Assembly: GCA_015661135.1 (NCBI GenBank)
Contig: JACVXW010000100.1
Location: 1 to 11,460 of the forward strand
Origin: Chloroflexota bacterium
Lineage (GTDB): Bacteria > Chloroflexota > Limnocylindria > Limnocylindrales > CSP1-4
Direction: 5' to 3'
DNA length: 11,460 nt
In this document: piece by piece, positions 1-6,948 of the stretch
How positions within the stretch are numbered: the first letter of the stretch is position 1
Layout of the letters: each line of letters starts with the position of its first letter
Position numbers and translations under genes: made by a program
Notes under the pieces: generated by a model
The model's database searches: none
What the model saw: only the letters and a program-made list of their open reading frames with translations
Told to the model about the DNA's origin: nothing

Positions 1-28
1 GACCTGGCGAAGCCCCGGAGCCGAGCCC

Positions 29-859
29 TCAACCACGATCTGCGTCCTTCGGAACGCCGATGGGCGCGACGAGGATCCGGCCGGCAAGGGCCGCTCCGCG
101 GCGAGTGCGGAGGCCGGTCTTCGGACGGTGAAACGTGACGGTCAGATCGGCCTGGACGACAGGCTCGGACGGGTCGCCGGACGACAGGTCCACCGCCGTC
201 GGCGTGTCAACGCTGACGACGGGCACCCCCAGGGCACGGGCGCGGGCGATGAGTTCCACGGCTCCGCGAACCGGTTCGCGGAGCCCGCCCGTGACACCGG
301 TGCCAAGGAGCGCATCGACGATGACGGCGGCCCGGTCGATGTCGCCGCCCAGGACCGCCAGGTCGCGCCCGCCGGTGGCATGGACGCGCGTGACCCGCGT
401 CGCGGCACCGAGGCGGTCCCAGTTCCGTGCCGCATCCACGGTCCGTGGGCGGGCGCTCGACGCGACGAGCGCAACCACCACGTCAAGACCCGCGGCGGCG
501 AGGTACCGGGCCGCAACGAGCCCGTCTCCCCCGTTGTTGCCGGATCCGCACAGGACGAGGATCGGACCGCGTGCGAGCCGGCCCGTGTCCTCTGCCAGAG
601 CGCGGGTGGCCGCCGCGACCGCTGCGCCGGCATGTTCCATGAGCCGCTCACCGGACATGCCGAACGCCTGCGCGCGGAGGTCCGTCCCGGCCATCGCCTC
701 CGCCCCGATCGGCGAGCGGGCGGCGGTCGCGGCCCAGCGCCGGCGAAGCCCGCGAAGGTCGAGCGTCATGAGCGCGGGGTCGTCGGCGGGCAGGGGGCTG
801 TCGTCGCGAATCGGACGGGTGGGTGCGGCGGTCACGGCGTCTGAAGGGTAGCCGAGCAT
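29..859 (-). CDS. nnrE: NAD(P)H-hydrate epimerase (YjeF N-terminal domain, stand-alone)
   Basis: Epimerises the R form of damaged NAD(P)H hydrate (NADHX/NADPHX) to the S form so that a dehydratase can repair it; cytosolic metabolite repair. Seen in the 276-residue product: an N-terminal helix ending in MEHAG, the glycine-rich loop GSGNNGGDG at about residues 105-113, VDALLGTGVTG at about 181-191 (Asp182 matches the family's conserved Asp), VSVDTPTAVD at about 216-225 and ADLTVTFHRPKTGL near the end. Many bacteria fuse this domain to a C-terminal ADP/ATP-dependent dehydratase; here a TGA follows the epimerase domain directly, so the dehydratase must be separate or absent. The start ATG at 859 shares one base with the mutY stop (TGATG), suggesting translational coupling. 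An alternative ATG at 769 gives 246 residues and still keeps the domain. No good Shine-Dalgarno precedes either start. The family is certain, the start is not. Confidence 0.88.
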   Translation of the reverse strand: MLGYPSDAVTAAPTRPIRDDSPLPADDPALMTLDLRGLRRRWAATAARSPIGAEAMAGTDLRAQAFGMSGERLMEHAGAAVAAATRALAEDTGRLARGPILVLCGSGNNGGDGLVAARYLAAAGLDVVVALVASSARPRTVDAARNWDRLGAATRVTRVHATGGRDLAVLGGDIDRAAVIVDALLGTGVTGGLREPVRGAVELIARARALGVPVVSVDTPTAVDLSSGDPSEPVVQADLTVTFHRPKTGLRTRRGAALAGRILVAPIGVPKDADRG

Positions 860-1818
860 CAGGCGAGAGGCAGGCGAGCCTGCCACGGGTCCGCGGGATG
901 CCGCTCCGCAAGGCCCTCGGCGACCATCGCGGAGAACGCGGCCGCGATCGCCGACGTGCCGTGGGAGCCCATCGCGGCCGGGAGCGTGGCCCATGCTCCG
1001 TCCGGGGAGTCACGGAGGAGGTCGAGCAGGCGGCCGCGCAGCCAGCGGCTGGTCGTCTCGAAGGCGACGGGCGCTTCCCGGGCCGCGTGCGGGGCGGTTA
1101 CAGGCGACTCCGGCGCTGCCGGCGACACCGGCGTGTCCTGCCCCCTCGGGCTCGCGAACGACGGCGCGGCCTGGCACCAGGGCTGCGCGGGGCATCCGCC
1201 ACATCGCGGTGCCCTTGCGCGACAGAAGGTCGCCCCGACGTCCATGAGCGCGTGCGTCCAGACGCCGGGCTGGTCCGCGGGGACGCTGGCATCCGCGATC
1301 CGCTGGAGCTCGGCCGTGCCAAAGGCCTCCAGCGAGCCGCCGATGGCCCGCGACAGGACCCGCCGTACGTTGACATCGACCGCCCCCACCCGCCGCCCAA
1401 ACGCCAGCGCCGCGACTGCCCGCGCGGTGTATGGCCCGACACCGGGGAGGCACTCCAGAGCTTCGAGTTCGTCCGGGACTGCTCCGCCATGGTCGCGAAC
1501 GATCGCAATGGCCGCCTGTCGCAGGGCGAGGGCGCGACGGTTGTAGCCGAGGCCGCGCCACGCCCGGAGGACGGCCGCGGGCGTCGATTCCGCGAGGGCC
1601 TGGACCGTCGGGAACTCCACGAGGAATCGTGACCAGTAGTCGGCGGCGCGGGCCGCCTGCGTCTGCTGCGCCATCGCCTCGGACACGAGGATCGCGTATG
1701 GGTCTGCCGTCGCCCGGAAGGCGAGGTCGCGACCGCGCACGGCGAACCAGGCGAGGATCGCAGCATGGAGGTCCGCCTCGATGGCGACGGTCGGGGCGGC
1801 CATCGGCGGTGGGGTCAC
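859..1818 (-). CDS. mutY: A/G-specific adenine DNA glycosylase, short form
   Basis: Removes adenine mispaired with 8-oxoguanine in base excision repair. In the 319-residue product (GTG start), WFAVRGRDL opens the HhH-GPD fold, SEAMAQQTQ (about 46-54) carries the catalytic Glu47, LPGVGPYTA (about 124-132) is the helix-hairpin-helix, VDVNVRRVL holds the catalytic Asp148, and Cys199-X6-Cys206-X2-Cys209-X5-Cys215 is the [4Fe-4S] site. After the cluster there is a low-complexity linker and then a short tail of about 60 residues (RWLRGRLLDLLRDS...) instead of the NUDIX-like 8-oxoG recognition domain of E. coli MutY. This resembles short actinobacterial MutY proteins. Start choice: GTG at 1818 lies exactly 6 bases after a TATCGT -10 hexamer; ATG at 1803 is in frame and possible. 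Longer upstream extensions run into the neighbouring gene and are rejected. The stop overlaps the start of the epimerase gene. Confidence 0.9.
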   Translation of the reverse strand: MTPPPMAAPTVAIEADLHAAILAWFAVRGRDLAFRATADPYAILVSEAMAQQTQAARAADYWSRFLVEFPTVQALAESTPAAVLRAWRGLGYNRRALALRQAAIAIVRDHGGAVPDELEALECLPGVGPYTARAVAALAFGRRVGAVDVNVRRVLSRAIGGSLEAFGTAELQRIADASVPADQPGVWTHALMDVGATFCRARAPRCGGCPAQPWCQAAPSFASPRGQDTPVSPAAPESPVTAPHAAREAPVAFETTSRWLRGRLLDLLRDSPDGAWATLPAAMGSHGTSAIAAAFSAMVAEGLAERHPADPWQARLPLA

Positions 1819-1835
1819 GACCGTACGATACGGCG
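1819..1835. promoter_or_regulatory. Overlapping divergent leaderless promoters (mutY / LLM oxidoreductase)
   Basis: The plus strand reads TACGAT (1824-1829), 6 bases, then ATG (1836). The minus strand reads TATCGT (1830-1825), 6 bases, then GTG (1818). The two hexamers share five base pairs inside the near-palindrome CCGTA-CGA-TACGG (1821-1833). Both fit TANNNT, and the 6-base gap puts the expected transcription start on the first base of each start codon. No convincing -35 element was seen on either strand. The assignment is by spacing and motif only; there is no transcript evidence. Confidence 0.6.
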
Positions 1836-2876
1836 ATGCGATTTGGCGCCGCGTTCTGGATCCAGCGCAGCGACTGGCCGTCACTCCGCGACGCCGCCCT
1901 GGCGGCTGAGGCCGCCGGCTTCGATTCCGTCTGGCTGGACGATCACCTTCTGTCTGACGAGGGCGACTGGACGAGCCCCAAGCTGGAAGGCTGGACCGCA
2001 CTCGCCGCCCTGGCCCCGCTCACCAGGCGGGTGACGCTGGGCCACCTCGTCGCGGCGAACACCTTCCGGAACCCGGGACTGGTCGCGAAGCAGGCCACGA
2101 CGATCGATCACCTGTCCGGCGGCCGGTTTGTACTGGGGATCGGGGGTGGCTGGTTCGAACGGGAGCATGACGCCTTCGGGCTCGACTTCGGCTCGGGCTT
2201 CGGGGAGCGGCTGGACCGGCTGGACGAGGCAGTCGGGCTGATCCGGCGCCTGCTGGATGGCGAGACGGTCACGCACGACGGCCGCTTCTACCACCTGCGC
2301 GATGCTGTGTGCGCGCCACGGCCGGTCCAGGATCGGCTGCCCATCCTGGTCGGCGGGTCCGGCCGGACCAAGACCCTCCGGACCGTGGCCCGCTATGCCG
2401 ACCTGTGGAACGCATACGGCGAGCCGGGCCGGATCGCCGAGGTTTCGGGCTGGCTGCAGGAGCGCTGTGAGGAAGCCGGTCGGCCGTTCGAGGCCATCCG
2501 GCGCACGGTCGCGATGGACGTCGTGATCCGGGATTCCGTGCCCCCGGCCCGTGCCGCCTACGCGGCGGTCATGGCGTCACAGGGGATCCCGGTGGACCGA
2601 ACCAGCGCAGACGACACGGAACGCGGCCTCAATACGGGCGGTCCTCCCGCGACCGTGGCCGCGTACGTCGCCTCGCTGGCCGAGGTCGGCGTCCGCGAGG
2701 TCATGTGGATCTTCCGGAGCCCGTGGGATCTCGAGACGACGGCGAGGTTCGAGCGCTCCTCGGCCCGCTGCGCTGATCGGCGGGTTCAGGCAGATACGAT
2801 CCCGGAGCGTGGTAACCCGGCGCGCGGCCCGGATCGGGTGCACTTACGATGCCCGATCGTGGTAGCCACGAATTAG
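1836..2876 (+). CDS. LLM-class (luciferase-like) F420-dependent oxidoreductase
   Basis: A flavin- or F420-dependent oxidoreductase of the bacterial luciferase-like TIM-barrel superfamily; substrate not predictable. Family features in the 346-residue product: N-terminal MRFGAAFWIQ, AAEAAGFDSVWLDDH at about 27-41, LTRRVTLGHLVAANTFRNPGL, ATTIDHLSGGRFVLGIGGGW followed by E and FGLDFG, then LPILVGGSGRTKTL in the second half. This is the pattern of F420-linked members, so the host probably makes F420, although FMN-dependent relatives exist. The natural domain end is near FRSPWDLETTARF (about residue 302-314); the last 30 or so residues look like read-through over repeats at 2795-2866 until the TAG. 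The start ATG is set by the leaderless promoter; the same frame is open upstream to 1431 but antisense to mutY. Confidence 0.87.
   Translation: MRFGAAFWIQRSDWPSLRDAALAAEAAGFDSVWLDDHLLSDEGDWTSPKLEGWTALAALAPLTRRVTLGHLVAANTFRNPGLVAKQATTIDHLSGGRFVLGIGGGWFEREHDAFGLDFGSGFGERLDRLDEAVGLIRRLLDGETVTHDGRFYHLRDAVCAPRPVQDRLPILVGGSGRTKTLRTVARYADLWNAYGEPGRIAEVSGWLQERCEEAGRPFEAIRRTVAMDVVIRDSVPPARAAYAAVMASQGIPVDRTSADDTERGLNTGGPPATVAAYVASLAEVGVREVMWIFRSPWDLETTARFERSSARCADRRVQADTIPERGNPARGPDRVHLRCPIVVATN
2795..2866 (+). repeat. Imperfect direct repeat, 22 bp at a 50-bp offset
   Basis: Copy 1 (2795-2816) starts TACGATCCCGGAGCGTGG and copy 2 (2845-2866) starts TACGATGCCCGATCGTGG; 18 of 22 positions agree by eye. 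Both place TACGAT 8 bases before GTGGTA. They lie inside the poorly conserved C-terminal extension of the LLM gene. A related 20-base motif with TACGAC/GTCGTA arms lies downstream at 2978-2997. Confidence 0.55.
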
Positions 2877-2972
2877 GCGGTCAACAGGCGCGGATTCCGA
2901 CCCTGGCAGACCAAATTGAGCGTGATCGCATCGGCGCGATTGGCCGCCGGGCCGCTCCGAATTGACTTTCCC

Positions 2973-3008
2973 GGATCTACGACGATCCCGGGTCGTATCT
3001 GATCCTTT
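2973..3008 (+). terminator. Possible hairpin terminator in the convergent gap
   Basis: GGATC-TACGAC (2973-2983) can pair with GTCGTA (2992-2997) and, after a 3-base bulge, GATCC (3001-3005), closing an 8-base loop. Only TTT follows on the plus strand, and there is no U-tract on the minus strand. It sits between the convergent LLM and dehydrogenase genes, where a terminator is expected. The rest of the gap (2877-3077) holds no credible gene. Confidence 0.35.
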
Positions 3009-3077
3009 GGCTCGCGGCAGGCGAGACCATCCGGTGCCGCCACGCGCCCACGCGCCCCCGCCGGGGCCCGACGCGGG

Positions 3078-4523
3078 TCAGATCTTGAGCATCACGTGCT
3101 TGACGACCGTGTAGTCCTCGATCGCGTACATCGACTGGTCCTTGCCCCAGCCGGATTCCTTGAAGCCGCCGTGCGGCATCTCGGAGACCAGCGTGAAGTG
3201 GTCGTTGACCCAGACCGTGCCGAACTGGATCGCCTTGGCGACGCGCATCGCCTTGCCGATGTCGCCCGTCCAGACCGACGCGGCCAGCCCGAAGCGGACG
3301 TCGTTCGCCCAGGCGATGGCCTGGTCCTCGTCCGTGAACCGCTGGACCGTGACGACCGGCCCGAAGACCTCGTCCTGGACGACCTCGCTGCGCTGGTCCG
3401 GGCCGGCGATGACCGTCGGCTCGAAGTAGGCGCCCGGCCGCGACGGCCGATGGCCGCCGGCAACGATTTCGGCCCCGGAGCGCGCCCGGTCCACCATGCC
3501 CTCGACCTTGTCCGCCTGGGCGCCGGCGATGAGGGAACCCATCTCGATGTCGTCGCCCTCCGCCGGATCGCCCCACTTGATGGTTGAGACCGCGGCGGCG
3601 AGGTCGGCGACGAAGTTGTCGTAGACCTTCGGCCCGGTGATGACGCGGCACGGCGCCGTGCAGTCCTGGCCCGCGTTCCAGTAGGAGAAGACCTTCAGGT
3701 TCTCGATGACGGCGGCGGCGTCGGCGTCGTCGAAGACGATGACCGGGGCCTTGCCACCGAGTTCCAGGTGGAGCCGCTTCATTCGATCCGCGGCGACCTT
3801 CGCGATGTGCTTGCCGGTGTCCGTGTCACCGGTCAGCGAGATCATCCCGACCTTGGGATGGGCGACGAGCGGATCGCCGACGGTGGCGCCCGAGCCGGTG
3901 ATGACGTTGAGGACCCCGGGCGGGAAGATCTCCGAGGCGATCTCACCGAGGACCAGCGCGGTCAGCGGCGTTCGGGCCGAAGGCTTCAGGACGACGGTGT
4001 TGCCGGCCATCAGCGCCGGGCCGATCTTCCAGCCGGCCATCATGATCGGGTAGTTCCACGGCGCGATCGACGCGACGACCCCGATCGGCTCGCGGCGGAT
4101 GATGCTGGTGTGGCCGGCCATGTACTCGTTGGCGGCCTTGCCCTCCATGACCCGCCCGGCACCGGCGAAGAAGCGGAGGTTGTCGGCGACGACCGGGACC
4201 TCGTCGATCGCGGCGCCCACCGGCTTGCCGGCATTCCGGCTCTCGAGCCGGCCGATCTCTTCGCCGCGGGCCTCGATCGCGTCGGCGAGCTTGAGCATGA
4301 GCAGGCTGCGGTCCTGCGGCGTCGTGTGCTGCCAGGTCTGGAATGCCGTGGCCGCCGCCTGGACCGCCCGATCCACGTCCTCGCCGTCCGATGCCGGCAC
4401 GTTGGCGATGACCTGGCCGTTGGCCGGGTTCTCGACCGCGAGGGTCCGCCCGCTCGCGCTGTCGACCCATTGGCCGTTGATGAGCTGCTGCATCGTCTGG
4501 ACCTTGTCCATGACCTCGGTCAT
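3078..4523 (-). CDS. patD: Gamma-aminobutyraldehyde dehydrogenase-like NAD(P)+-dependent aldehyde dehydrogenase
   Basis: Aldehyde dehydrogenase superfamily; the closest recognisable type is the putrescine-pathway enzyme (PatD/Prr/YdcW) that oxidises 4-aminobutanal to GABA in the cytosol. The product has 481 residues, full length for the family. Seen: APWN with Asn157, cofactor Lys180 in VVLKPS, the TGDTDTG motif at 231-237, general-base Glu254 in LELGG, nucleophile Cys288 in YWNAGQDCTAPC, and Glu385 in DEVFGP. YWNAGQDCTAPCR and the C-terminal run HGGFKESGWGKD...YAIEDYTVVKHVM point to aminobutyraldehyde dehydrogenases rather than betaine aldehyde or succinic semialdehyde dehydrogenases. Start chosen because GGAGGT lies 7 bases upstream of ATG 4523; longer starts would absorb this site. 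No putrescine transaminase is nearby, so the substrate remains an inference. Confidence 0.85.
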   Translation of the reverse strand: MTEVMDKVQTMQQLINGQWVDSASGRTLAVENPANGQVIANVPASDGEDVDRAVQAAATAFQTWQHTTPQDRSLLMLKLADAIEARGEEIGRLESRNAGKPVGAAIDEVPVVADNLRFFAGAGRVMEGKAANEYMAGHTSIIRREPIGVVASIAPWNYPIMMAGWKIGPALMAGNTVVLKPSARTPLTALVLGEIASEIFPPGVLNVITGSGATVGDPLVAHPKVGMISLTGDTDTGKHIAKVAADRMKRLHLELGGKAPVIVFDDADAAAVIENLKVFSYWNAGQDCTAPCRVITGPKVYDNFVADLAAAVSTIKWGDPAEGDDIEMGSLIAGAQADKVEGMVDRARSGAEIVAGGHRPSRPGAYFEPTVIAGPDQRSEVVQDEVFGPVVTVQRFTDEDQAIAWANDVRFGLAASVWTGDIGKAMRVAKAIQFGTVWVNDHFTLVSEMPHGGFKESGWGKDQSMYAIEDYTVVKHVMLKI

Positions 4524-4530
4524 CGCGCGT

Positions 4531-4536
4531 ACCTCC
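4531..4536 (-). promoter_or_regulatory. Shine-Dalgarno site of the aldehyde dehydrogenase
   Basis: GGAGGT on the minus strand, 7 bases before ATG 4523. It decides the start and contrasts with the leaderless genes in the same window. Confidence 0.75.
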
Positions 4537-4589
4537 GGGAGTCTGCTGCGGCGCGGCCCGCGGGTCGGGCGCGCTCGTCGGGTCGAGGG

Positions 4590-4601
4590 ATGTCGCGACA
4601 T
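4590..4601. promoter_or_regulatory. Perfect 12-bp palindrome upstream of the aldehyde dehydrogenase
   Basis: ATGTCGCGACAT is its own reverse complement and lies 67-78 bases upstream of the dehydrogenase start, next to CACAAT on the minus strand, a weak -10 candidate. It could be a repressor operator. A perfect 12-mer palindrome is expected a few times by chance in a window this size, so the call rests mainly on position. Confidence 0.3.
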
Positions 4602-4643
4602 TGTGCGCCACCGGGGGAAGGTCTTCCAGTCACTGAACCGAAG

Positions 4644-4672
4644 GACGGGACCGATTGCCGATCGACGGGACC
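4644..4672 (+). repeat. Short direct repeat, GACGGGACC twice, 20-bp period
   Basis: Identical 9-mers at 4644-4652 and 4664-4672, immediately downstream (minus sense) of the T-component stop codon. The following bases are partly similar (GATTGCCGA and ACTACCGA). It may be a local duplication; no function is evident. Confidence 0.45.
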
Positions 4673-4673
4673 A

Positions 4674-5429
4674 CTACCGAAGGAGCGCAGCCCCGAGGAC
4701 GGCCAGGCCGCCCGCGCCCACGGCCAGATCGCGCCAGCCCCACGAGATCGGGCGGAAGGTGGATCGGGGTCCGGAGCCGAAGGCCCGGGCATCCATCGCC
4801 AGGGCGAGCTGGTCCGCGTGCCGAATCGCCCGGACGAGCAGGCTCACGAAGAGTCGCGGGTGCCAGCCGCCTCGGAGGCCGCGGATGCGGCGCGCCTGGC
4901 GGATCGTCGCGAGGTCGTCCGCGAGGCGCGGCAGTGCCTGGTATGCCGCCAGTGCACCGTAGGCAAAGCGGGCCGGCGCGCGGCCCTGCTGGACGAGCGC
5001 ATCCACGAGCCGTGCCGGGTCCGTGGTCTGGGCGAACACCGCGCCGACGGACACGATCGCGAACACGCGCGCGGCCAGCCCGCCGGCGATCAGTGCCGCC
5101 TCGGTCGTGAGCCGCAGCGGCCCCACCCGCGCCAGCTCGGTCGCGGCCGGATCCGCGTTGGACGCGGAGAACAGCAGGTTCGCCAGCCCGACGCCGAGAG
5201 CGACGGCGGAGAGCGGCGCGAAGGCCTGCGCAAGGCGGGACGGCGGAATGCCCCCCAGCGTGAGGCCGGCGAGGATCGCGGCGAGGGCGAGGATCGCCGG
5301 CGGCCCCGGATCCAGGGTGAAGAGGAGACCAATGAGCCACGCGAGCGCGAGACCCAGTTTCACGAGCGGGCTGGTTTGTCCCAGGAGGCTGCCCGCCTGC
5401 GCAACCCCGATGTCGGCCGGTGTGAGCAT
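4674..5429 (-). CDS. ykoC: ECF transporter T component (EcfT/YkoC-like) for a thiamine precursor
   Basis: Membrane coupling subunit of an energy-coupling-factor importer: it links the paired ATPases to the substrate-binding S component. The 251-residue product begins with LLGQTSPLVKLGLALAWL and shows hydrophobic segments at about 23-39, 44-60, 68-90, 111-134 and a terminal one at about 232-250. The two cytoplasmic coupling-helix motifs are visible as QARRIRG (about 178-184) and MDARAFG (about 212-218), matching the paired A-R-G motifs of EcfT. The start ATG overlaps the ATPase stop by one base (TGATG), so translation is probably coupled. It is the last gene of the riboswitch operon; 150 bases separate it from patD, and no clear terminator was found there. 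Specificity is inferred from ykoE and the riboswitch. Confidence 0.9.
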   Translation of the reverse strand: MLTPADIGVAQAGSLLGQTSPLVKLGLALAWLIGLLFTLDPGPPAILALAAILAGLTLGGIPPSRLAQAFAPLSAVALGVGLANLLFSASNADPAATELARVGPLRLTTEAALIAGGLAARVFAIVSVGAVFAQTTDPARLVDALVQQGRAPARFAYGALAAYQALPRLADDLATIRQARRIRGLRGGWHPRLFVSLLVRAIRHADQLALAMDARAFGSGPRSTFRPISWGWRDLAVGAGGLAVLGAALLR

Positions 5430-6916
5430 CAGGCCACGATCCAGCCGTCGGCCATCTCGAGCCGCCGGCCACCGGCGCCGGCCGCCACCCGCGCGGCGAA
5501 ACGCTCGTCGTGGGTGGCCGCGATCATCGCGCTGCCATCGGATGCCAGTCCGTCGATGATCTCGGCCATCGCCTCCCAGCCGCGCCGATCCTGGCCGAAG
5601 GTCGGCTCGTCGAGGACGAGGAGCGACGGCCGGCGGGCAAGGGCGGTCGCCACCGACAGGCGGCGCTGCTCTCCGCCGGACAGGCGGTACGGGCTGCGAT
5701 CGCCAAACGCGGCCAGCGGCATCCCGAGGCGCTCCATGAGCTCCGCGGCCGCAGCAACACCGGCTGCGTCGAGGCCGATCGCGATCTCCTCGCCGACCGT
5801 ATCGGCGAGGAACCCGAGCTCGGGGTCCTGGAAGACAAACCCGGCCAGGCCAGCGAGCCGTGGAGGCGCGATCCGCGCCGGGTCGAGACCACCGAGGGCG
5901 ACGGACCCCGCGGTCGGCCGGAGCAAGCCGGCAAAGAGCCGCAGGACGGTGGACTTGCCGCTCCCGTTGGGACCGACGAGGGCGACCCGCTCCCCCGTCC
6001 GAATCTGGAGGTGCAGATCGCGGACGGCGGCGACCCCCCGTTGATACTCGAACCGGAGGTCGTGAGCCTCCACGATCACGGGTGCGTCGACCGCGGCCGG
6101 CACACCGCCGCTGTCCGCGCCGCCGCCCGGGTTGTCCTCCGAACCCGGGGCGAGGCCCGGGCTCGGGAGCCAGATTCCCTCGTGCTCGAGGCGCGCGCCC
6201 GAGCGAACCTGAACGTCTGCCGGCGCCCCGAAGTCGATCGGCGAACCCTGGCCGTCAAGGGCCAGCACGAGATCCGCGAGGGGCCACGCCAGGTCCGCCC
6301 GATGCTCGACCAGGACGATGGTCGAACGCCGTGCCGCCCGGAGAGTGGCGAGTCGTGCGAAGAGCGCAACCGCCCCGGCCGGATCCAGGTTCGCCGTGGG
6401 CTCGTCCAGGACGAGGACCGAGGGGAACGGCGCCTCCACGCCGGCGAGGGCGAGTCGCTGCTGCTCACCCCCGGACAGCTGGGTGCCGCGGCGACGCTCG
6501 AACCCGCCGAGGCCGGCCTCGGCCAGTGCCTCCGGCACCCGCGCGCGCATCGATGTCAGACGCCACGCCCGGTTCTCCAGCCCGAACGCGACGTCATCCT
6601 CGGCCCGGTCCATGACCAGCTGGCTCGCCGGGTCCTGGAACAGGATCCCGACCCTAGCAGCTGCGTCCGCCGGCGTCGCGGAGGAGACATCGAGGTCGCC
6701 GACGCGTATGGATCCGGACCACTCCCCGGGGAACTCGCGCGGGACGAGGCCCGCGATCGCCCGCGCCACCGTGCTCTTGCCGGACCCCGACGGACCGACG
6801 ACGAGCAGGACGCAGCCCGCGTCCACGCGGAACTGCAGGTCGCGGAGGGCCGGTCGCGCGGCGCCGGCATACCGGAACGACACCCCCTCGGCGCGAAGGG
6901 GCAGCGGCCCTGCCAT
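5429..6916 (-). CDS. ykoD: ECF transporter ATPase with two fused ABC domains (YkoD-like)
   Basis: Supplies ATP hydrolysis for the ECF importer; both nucleotide-binding domains are in one 495-residue chain, as in B. subtilis YkoD, instead of separate EcfA and EcfA' subunits. Domain 1: Walker A GPSGSGKST (41-49), Q-loop in ILFQDPASQ (Gln94), signature LSGGEQ (147-152), Walker B VLVLDEP (167-173, catalytic Glu172), H-loop His205 in VLVEHRA. A Gly/Pro/Ala-rich linker (about 245-280) follows. Domain 2: Walker A GPNGSGKST (315-323), VFQDPELGFL, signature LSGGEQRRL (413 onward), VLDEPT (434-439), His469 in AATHDE. All catalytic elements are present in both halves. Start ATG 6916 lies 32 bases after the ykoE stop; the longer open frame would overlap ykoE. 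No strong Shine-Dalgarno is seen, only a GGGCGG stretch. Confidence 0.93.
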   Translation of the reverse strand: MAGPLPLRAEGVSFRYAGAARPALRDLQFRVDAGCVLLVVGPSGSGKSTVARAIAGLVPREFPGEWSGSIRVGDLDVSSATPADAAARVGILFQDPASQLVMDRAEDDVAFGLENRAWRLTSMRARVPEALAEAGLGGFERRRGTQLSGGEQQRLALAGVEAPFPSVLVLDEPTANLDPAGAVALFARLATLRAARRSTIVLVEHRADLAWPLADLVLALDGQGSPIDFGAPADVQVRSGARLEHEGIWLPSPGLAPGSEDNPGGGADSGGVPAAVDAPVIVEAHDLRFEYQRGVAAVRDLHLQIRTGERVALVGPNGSGKSTVLRLFAGLLRPTAGSVALGGLDPARIAPPRLAGLAGFVFQDPELGFLADTVGEEIAIGLDAAGVAAAAELMERLGMPLAAFGDRSPYRLSGGEQRRLSVATALARRPSLLVLDEPTFGQDRRGWEAMAEIIDGLASDGSAMIAATHDERFAARVAAGAGGRRLEMADGWIVA

Positions 6917-6948
6917 GAACCGGCCGCCCGGCCCGACGGCGGGCGCGG

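Noticed and set aside
1819..2001. N-terminal extension of MutY
   Set aside because: Arg/Pro-rich, overlaps the divergent LLM gene and lies upstream of the likely transcription start.
2963..2968. TTGACT as a -35 box in the convergent gap
   Set aside because: No -10 hexamer at 16-18 bases; the sequence there is CCCGG-rich.
3768..6044. 758-codon open frame on the plus strand
   Set aside because: Antisense to patD, ykoC and ykoD, Arg/Gly/Asp-rich composition with no recognisable domain; long shadow frames are expected at this GC content.
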